A stretch of 64,000 nucleotides of DNA, from contig JADJVH010000002.1 in assembly GCA_016716665.1 (NCBI GenBank), positions 310,001 through 374,000 on the forward strand, given 5' to 3'. The notes below the pieces were generated by a model. That model was not told where the DNA came from and did no database searches. It saw only the letters and a program-made list of their open reading frames with translations. Of the stretch, positions 58,035 through 64,000 are shown piece by piece. The DNA comes from Candidatus Opimibacter iunctus. Lineage in GTDB: Bacteria > Bacteroidota > Bacteroidia > Chitinophagales > Saprospiraceae. The number at the start of each line of letters is the position of its first letter. Position 1 is the stretch's first letter. Position numbers and translations under genes: made by a program.

Positions 58035-58634
58035 AAAATTGGATGATTTATTGTTTTTAGTTTAAACACATTAGTTGGTTGAGAGAATAACCGATTACAC
58101 CTCTCTGCAGAGGAGATCATCAGCACAAAAATATTTTTATTTTTCGATTGAGCCTCCTGTAATATTTAAATTTTGACAGAGGAGGCTTCGTCGGAATATT
58201 TGAATCCTTTCGGCATGGACTGATATGGTATAATTGTGCCACATATTGACCTTTGACTACCAAAGTAATAGCCTTTTTAGGTATGGATTGCACGATGACT
58301 TCCAGTTTGCCGGACAGACAATCGATTTGTCAATTATTTTACCCTGTGACGGTTTTCCTATGCCTCCGGATCTTCTTTTCGTCCAAACGGGGCGTTCCCT
58401 TGAGGTGAAAGCATAAAAGCAGGGCCCCGGACGTTTTGATTGCTTTATCCGTCGTTTCCAGATGTTAACCATTCCTAAAAGGAGGGTAATCAAGGGCACA
58501 GATGACTATTTTTGCTTTTCATGACCGGAATGGCACTTTTTTGTGAAAGTGTAAGCCCGGTTCTGTCAGGATATTTAACCAGTTTTTACTTGCTATTGCA
58601 TACCCGGTACAAGGGATATAACGATTAAGGCATC
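58035..58634. other. 600-bp divergent intergenic region between exbB and batB
   Basis: It should hold the exb promoter (leftward) and one for batB (rightward). TATTTTTG at 58507-58514 matches TAnnTTTG on the plus strand, 120 bp before batB, but has no clear TTTG upstream. A GCCTCCT/AGGAGGC stem with a 21-nt AT-rich loop lies at 58152-58186. No gene is convincing; a minus-strand frame at 58257-58499 has no recognisable features. Confidence 0.5.
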
Positions 58635-59629
58635 ATGTTTAGATTTGAACATCCCGGTTTCTTCTGGTTAGCAGGCCTTGTCGCACTGTTGGTTGTCATA
58701 TTCTACTCCAGGGGGTACCTGGTCCGGAAGGGCTGGTCACGGTGGGGTAGCGAGAGTTCCAATCAAAAGGTGGTGAGTGTAAGGGATATGCAACCACGCT
58801 GGATGTGGTTTGGCCTGGCTGCATTGTTACTGCTCTCGATTGCTGCCACCAATCCGCAATGGGGTTTCAGGACAGTAGCTGTGGAAAGCAAATCTGCAGA
58901 TGTCTATCTGGCCCTCGATATCTCCAACAGTATGCTTGCTGAGGATATCGCCCCCAGTCGCCTCGAAAGGGCTAAGCGAATTGCACTTGACCTCTCCAGT
59001 GCCTTTAAGACAGATCGTGTCGGACTCATCCTCTTTGCTGGCAATGCATATATCCAGAGCCCACTCACCACGGACTGGCATGCTATCCAGCTCTTTCTCA
59101 ATGCAGCCCATCCTGACCAGGCAGGCACACAGGGCACCGCGATAGGTGAAGCCATTCGACTGGTACTGAAACCAAAGTCCGGTGAAGCGGCCGCTCATGG
59201 TGCATTGATCATCCTGACAGACGGTGAGGATCATGACAGCGATGCCCCGGCTGCAGTGGCAGATGCTGTTGAGGCGGGATGGACCACCTATATCATTGGC
59301 GTAGGCACAGAGACGGGCAGTACAATCCCAATGGCCATTGATGGTGTTAAAGATGTAAAGCGTGATGAATCAGGACAGCCTGTGAAGACGGCACTCAACA
59401 GATCGCTCATGATGGATCTGGCCGGGAAAGGCAATGGTAAATATTTTGATGCTTCATCCGGCACAGGCATAGTCGAATCACTGACGAAGGAACTCGCCGG
59501 ACTGGAACGTACACAATCCGAAAAAAGATCGTTTTCTGAACATAAGAGTTACTTTCAATGGTTTTTATTGCCGGCCCTGTTCCTGCTGCTTTTACTGGTC
59601 GTCAGGAACTACAAATTTGATGTGATCTG

Positions 59630-59630
<1 letters not shown>
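58635..59630 (+). CDS. batB: VWA-domain protein BatB
   Basis: 331 residues. Transmembrane helices at about residues 9-27, 57-74 and 303-322. VWA MIDAS motif ALDISNSMLAEDIAP, then FAGNAYIQSPLTTDWHAIQLFLNAA, GTAIGEAI and LIILTDGEDHDSD. The pattern is that of BatB, the partner of BatA in aerotolerance operons. Its stop overlaps the batC start by one base (TGATG). It starts the second half of the Bat locus, after the intervening exb cluster. Confidence 0.92.
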
Positions 59631-60368
<738 letters not shown>

Positions 60369-60370
60369 TT

Positions 60371-60420
60371 AAATGAAAAATGAAAAATGAAGAATGAAGA
60401 ATGAAAAATGGTATATTTTA
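60371..60420. repeat. AAAAATG-type heptamer run
   Basis: Repeated 7-bp units (AAAAATG, AAGAATG) right after the batC stop, similar to 24955-24980. Confidence 0.55.
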
Positions 60421-60437
60421 GAATTGAGGTCTTTGAA

Positions 60438-60500
60438 TAGCCCCGACCTTCAGGTCGCGGGAAAGAAATAACGCAGCGCTCGCGCTGCGAGTGAAAGATG
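60438..60500. repeat. AATAGCCCCGACCTTCAGGT repeat with GCAGCGCTCGCGCTGC palindrome
   Basis: The first 20 bp also occur at 25182. The palindrome GCAGCGCTCGCGCTGC lies at about 60474-60489. Confidence 0.6.
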
Positions 60501-60549
60501 GATACGTGAATTGTTAATATTTGATAAGCATCAATTAGTGAACAGAAAC

Positions 60550-60990
60550 ATGAAACGCTTGCTTTTTGTACCGATGATTTTACTGGCCATGGCGATGCAT
60601 GCACAACCCATGGTCAAGGTAGAAGTCAGTCCTGATACAGTGGCTCTCGGAGAGACGGTAGAGGTGACCTATACGATTGAAAACGGGGAAGGGAAATTTA
60701 TCATGCCGGATATGAGCCAGCTTCCGTTGATCAGTGGTCCGAATTCATCATCAAGCTATATGTATCAAAACGGGAAGATGAGTTCAACTCAATCGTATTC
60801 ATTTGTGCTGCTGGCGACAGATGAAGGAAAGATCAAAGTACCCGGTACCACCTACCAGACCGGAAAGGACATATTGGATATCAAGCCAGTTGAGATCATC
60901 GTATTGGGGGAAGGTGAAAAGCCTGGTTCCGCCAAGCGTAAGACAGAAGACACGACCTCAAAAACGACACGTGAAAAGAGGAAATTCTAG
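60550..60990 (+). CDS. BatD-like N-terminal-domain protein
   Basis: 146 residues from ATG 60550. Signal peptide MKRLLFVPMILLAMAMHAQP, then one beta-sandwich domain (VKVEVSPDTVALGETVEVTYTIENGEGKFIMPDMSQLPLISGPNSSSSYMY ... GKIKVPGTTYQTG) like the first domain of BatD, and a charged tail. It overlaps the start of batD (GTG 60971) by 20 bp. It could be a duplicated BatD domain acting as a separate subunit; the pairing with batD is clear, the function is not. Confidence 0.75.
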   Translation: MKRLLFVPMILLAMAMHAQPMVKVEVSPDTVALGETVEVTYTIENGEGKFIMPDMSQLPLISGPNSSSSYMYQNGKMSSTQSYSFVLLATDEGKIKVPGTTYQTGKDILDIKPVEIIVLGEGEKPGSAKRKTEDTTSKTTREKRKF

Positions 60991-62711
60991 CTTCGGGCTA
61001 CAGCTGCTCATTCTGTTCTGTTTTACCCTCGGCCTTCATGTTGCGCAGGCCCAGGATCCTGTATTCAAAGCCAGTGCCTCAGATAAGCGGCTTGCACAGA
61101 ATTCAGTTTTTCAGATTCAGTTTGAATTGCAGAATGCCAGTGGGGCGGATTATCAGCCGCCATCTTTCCAGAATTTCAAGGTGGTAGGTGGCCCTTCGGT
61201 TGGATCGAGCACGATGATCGTCAATGGTGTGGTCAGCCGCAGCCAGTCATGGTCATACACCCTGCTGGCACCAAAGGCTGGTACATTCACCATCGGTCCT
61301 GCGACTGTTGTAACAGGCAGGAAGAAATTATCTACCAATACGATCACCATCGAAGTCGTCGCTACTAAGGATGTCCCCAATTATGGTTCGCCAAAGGACG
61401 CCAGGGAGCCGGTCATCCTGAGGGCGGAAGTCGATGCAAAGCAATATTATCCGGGCCAGCAAATCATCCTGACCTACAGGTTGCTGTTCAGGGAAAATGT
61501 ACAGACGGTCAGCACACTGGATGAAGATGACTATGCAGATTTTTTCATTCAGAACTTTTCTGATTTCAGCGTGAAGCCACCCTTGAAAACATCAACGGGC
61601 AGCAATACACTTCAAGGATTATCAAATCAATGGCGCTCTTTGCACATCAGTCAGGAGCATATACCATCGATCCGATGATCATGAGTGTCGGTATCAATGC
61701 TCCCTTTCCGGGCAACCAGGGATTCTTTTCCATGCGGAGAATCCAGGATGTGCAGGTAGCTTCTGAACCATTGACCATCAACATCCTGCCATTACCTCCG
61801 GGCGCACCTGCTTCATTTTCCGGAGCGGTAGGTCAGTACCAGATGAAAGTTGTGCCGGGTAAAACCAATATCACTACGGACGAAGCCTTCTCTTTCCAGG
61901 TAGAGATTACGGGTAATGGAGATGCTCGTCGATGGGATGTACCCGTTCCCGTCGCCAGTGGTGACTTTGATACCTACGAACCAAAGATCCTTGAAGACAA
62001 GGTCTTTGATGCCGGTGCGGAAGTATCCCATATTCGATCGATAGCCTATCAGATGATCCCTCTGGCACCGGGTGATTACACAGTATCTGTACCGCTGGCC
62101 TATTTTGATCCCGCTAGTAAAAAGTATGTGGCTATCCAGTCGGACACGATGACCATACATGTCACACAAGGCACTGGTGTCAGGCCTGATACACTCGCCA
62201 ATGCCGATACCACTTCGCTGCCGCAACAATTGATGCCTGCCCGGACTATCTGGTTGAAAGATAAATTCTGGGCGTCCATCCCTCACCTTCTTCTCTTTGG
62301 TATGTTTCTGTCCGGTGCCGGCCTTGGATTGGTCCAGGTGATCAGGCGCAGGCGGGAGAGCCTTATTCCTGAGCAGGAAAAGGTGCGTAGTGCCGCAGGA
62401 CGGCATGCACTGCAACAACTTGATATGCTTCAACAAGAACTTCCAAATACACCAGGAAATATTTTCTTTAGCAAGGCTACAGAGATCTATTACAGGTTTC
62501 TCATGGAACGATTTTCAATCCCTTCTTCCGAATTGATGAGGCTGGTGTATCAGCAGCACTCAATGCTCAGGTTGCAGACAAGACTGCAGTTGAAAGGGCC
62601 AGTACTTTTTTCACCCAATGCCTGTCCGTGAGATACGGCGGCATTCCTGGAGGTTTCACCCCCGGGCAAATGCTGAAAGAGTGCCGTGATATCATCGGCC
62701 TGCTTGGATAA
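60971..62711 (+). CDS. batD: BatD (oxygen tolerance) protein, two frameshifts
   Basis: About 580 residues when joined. GTG start at 60971 gives a signal peptide (LLILFCFTLGLHVAQAQ). The N-domain SVFQIQFELQNASGADYQPPSFQNFKVVGGPSVGSSTMIVNG is diagnostic for BatD. Further beta domains follow, a transmembrane helix at about LLLFGMFLSGAGLGLVQVI, and a cytosolic tail. Frame 1 breaks at the CCC 61580-61582 (one C missing: VKPPLENINGQQYTSRIIKSMALF is restored). Frame 2 breaks near 62556 (one base missing: LVYQQALNAQVADKTAVERASTFF is restored), after which the protein continues to 62711. It completes the Bat envelope complex. Confidence 0.87.
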
Positions 62712-62725
62712 ATCAGAATGATGGT

Positions 62726-62777
62726 AGGCAGGCCCAGGTAGAGCCAAGGCATGCCTTGGCTCTACCTGGGCCTGCCT
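62726..62777. repeat. 52-bp perfect loopless palindrome after batD
   Basis: AGGCAGGCCCAGGTAGAGCC... up to the centre at 62751/62752, then the exact reverse complement. No U tract. It lies 15 bp after the batD stop. Confidence 0.9.
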
Positions 62778-62890
62778 GGCCTACGCACAATCTGTTACAT
62801 TTATCATATTCAGGTTTTTCTTCATATCATTGCTATTGCATTTCCCCCGCCGACAGCATTCATTCATCATCCATTTGACCTATTGCAGCA

Positions 62891-64000
62891 ATGGCTACTA
62901 AAAAGCAGAAAACCAATACACCAAAGAAGACGGCGCAGAAACTCAAGCCGTGGCATTTCATCTTGCTGATCGCCATACCGCTCGTCGTGTTTGGCCGTTC
63001 CGTGTTTTTTGGTTTTGTCATGCATGATGATGACAAGATGATCACTGAGAATACGGTGATCAAGGAGGGCTTTAACCCTGCCATCGCATTTAAGACCGAT
63101 GCCTGGTTTATGGATGCACGGATCGAGCTCTACCGACCATGGCAGAGCATCACGTACATGATGGATTATGCCATCGGAAAAGAAAACCCAATGATCTACC
63201 ATATCCACAATCTCGTGGTATTCCTGGCTGGCGTCATGCTCCTCTTTGTATTGCTCCAGTATTATTTCAAGCCGATAGTGGCCTGGGCAGGTGCGGTGTT
63301 GTATAGTGTCAACCTCCTCACCCCACATGCAGCAGGATGGATAGCTGCGCGAGGTGACTTATATCTCATGCTGTTCGGAGCAGGGTTTTTAGTCCTGTTG
63401 ATGCGTTACCTGAAGACAAATTCGAAAGCAGCACTTGGTTGGCGGCACCTGTTTTCTTTATGGCGTTGTTGTCCAAGGAATCGGCTGTAGCGCTGCTGCC
63501 TATCGCATTAGTGATGATCTATGCGGAGAAGAAGAGAATGCCATCAGGGATCGAATGGGGTTGGATAGGGGCCAATGCTGTTTTACTTGCAGGATATATG
63601 GCCATGAGAAGCCCTGCCATCGCTGATGCAGGTAATCTATCTGCGTTAGCCTTCTTTAGGAATGTACGCTCATTGCCTGAGGAGTATTTTAAGATGATCG
63701 TGCCACTGGGTTTTAGTGTGATGCCGGGATATTCGACACTATGGTCCTTAGGTGGTTTATTACTTTTGGGAATACAAGGTTTCCTTGTCAATAAGTTTAA
63801 GCCCGAACCTAAAGTGATTTTTATTGGAGCTGCGATCTGGTTGCTACCGTTGCTTCCATCCATGGCCTACGAACCTTCTTTTGCAGGGGTTGCATACGAT
63901 TACCTCGATCACAGGGCCTGGTTTCCATTTATTGGATTGTGGATCATCATACTTGGTATAGCGGATAAGGCGAACCTTGCATCTAACCGAAATGCCGTTG
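62891..64000 (+). CDS. Polytopic membrane glycosyltransferase-like protein, one frameshift, 3'-truncated
   Basis: At least 369 residues are visible and the gene runs off the window. Lys-rich N-terminus (MATKKQKTNTPKKTAQKLKPWH), then a membrane helix and VMHDDDKMITENTVIKEG, YRPWQSITYMMDYAIGKENPMIYHIHNLVVF, and GWIAARGDLYL. The DDD near the first periplasmic loop and the YRP...YH..N pattern resemble GT39/PMT-like and TMTC-type O-mannosyltransferases. The first frame ends at 63490. Adding one base near 63409-63411 restores EDKFESSTWLAAPVFFMALLSKESAVALLP and the frame then stays open to the end (DHRAWFPFIGLWIIILG). It probably transfers sugar from a polyprenyl donor at the outer face of the membrane; substrate unknown. 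Confidence 0.78.

Noticed and set aside
58257..58499. Minus-strand open frame in the exbB-batB intergenic region
   Set aside because: 80 residues with no domain, signal peptide or helix pattern, and not placed in an operon; probably chance.

Overview
This 64 kb window looks like a chromosome segment of a Bacteroidota bacterium, most likely near the Saprospiria. That placement is inferred from gene content, not from a phylogenetic marker comparison. The evidence is T9SS-style secreted proteins (giant parallel beta-helix protein, SprB-like repeats), an ExbB-ExbD-ExbD-TonB-PstS-TPR cluster, a Bat (von Willebrand/TPR) operon, an outer-membrane beta-barrel receptor of the CarboxypepD_reg type, LytTR regulators, very short or absent Shine-Dalgarno signals, and repeat-rich intergenic DNA. 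No rRNA, tRNA, CRISPR array or prophage was recognised.

Layout. 1-10.7 kb: 3' part of a giant repeat protein and an orphan LytTR regulator. 10.8-18.7 kb (minus strand): uppP, a cupin-like protein, a small cytochrome c-like lipoprotein, glgB with an unusual Lys-rich tail, and a UvrD-type helicase fused to a PD-(D/E)XK nuclease. 18.7-19.4 kb: a GIY-YIG nuclease gene between two long hairpins and a short tandem array. 19.4-26.9 kb: O-antigen-ligase-like protein, pheS, hisS and two secreted proteins. 27-28.2 kb: a repeat island. 28.2-32.2 kb (minus): MOSC protein, acyl-CoA dehydrogenase, a TonB-C-terminal-domain protein and an HSDL2-like reductase. 32.6-42.3 kb: patatin, GAF protein, PEP carboxylase (minus), outer-membrane beta-barrel protein and xerD. 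42.7-45.7 kb: Ig-like lipoprotein, lptB and two small lipoproteins. 46.9-62.7 kb: a moxR-DUF58-batABCD locus that is split between batA and batB by the oppositely oriented exbB-exbD-exbD-tonB-pstS-TPR cluster. The window ends inside a polytopic glycosyltransferase-like protein.

Two themes stand out. First, at least twelve single-base frameshifts, mostly in short homopolymers, break otherwise intact genes. This is more likely a sequence-accuracy problem than biology, so I annotate the joined genes. Second, the non-coding DNA is built from several repeat families: (i) hairpins with a near-constant 12-nt loop (GAGCGGAGYCGA) but different, self-complementary stems, two of which flank the GIY-YIG gene; (ii) a 210-bp MITE-like element with GCCCC-TA-GGGGC ends; (iii) degenerate heptanucleotide tandem repeats just upstream of many start codons; (iv) perfect palindromes of 44 and 52 bp. 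The best candidate for an undescribed system is the GIY-YIG gene plus the constant-loop hairpin family. One copy in the window sits as a clean 25-nt insert in one arm of another palindrome, which is what mobility would look like.
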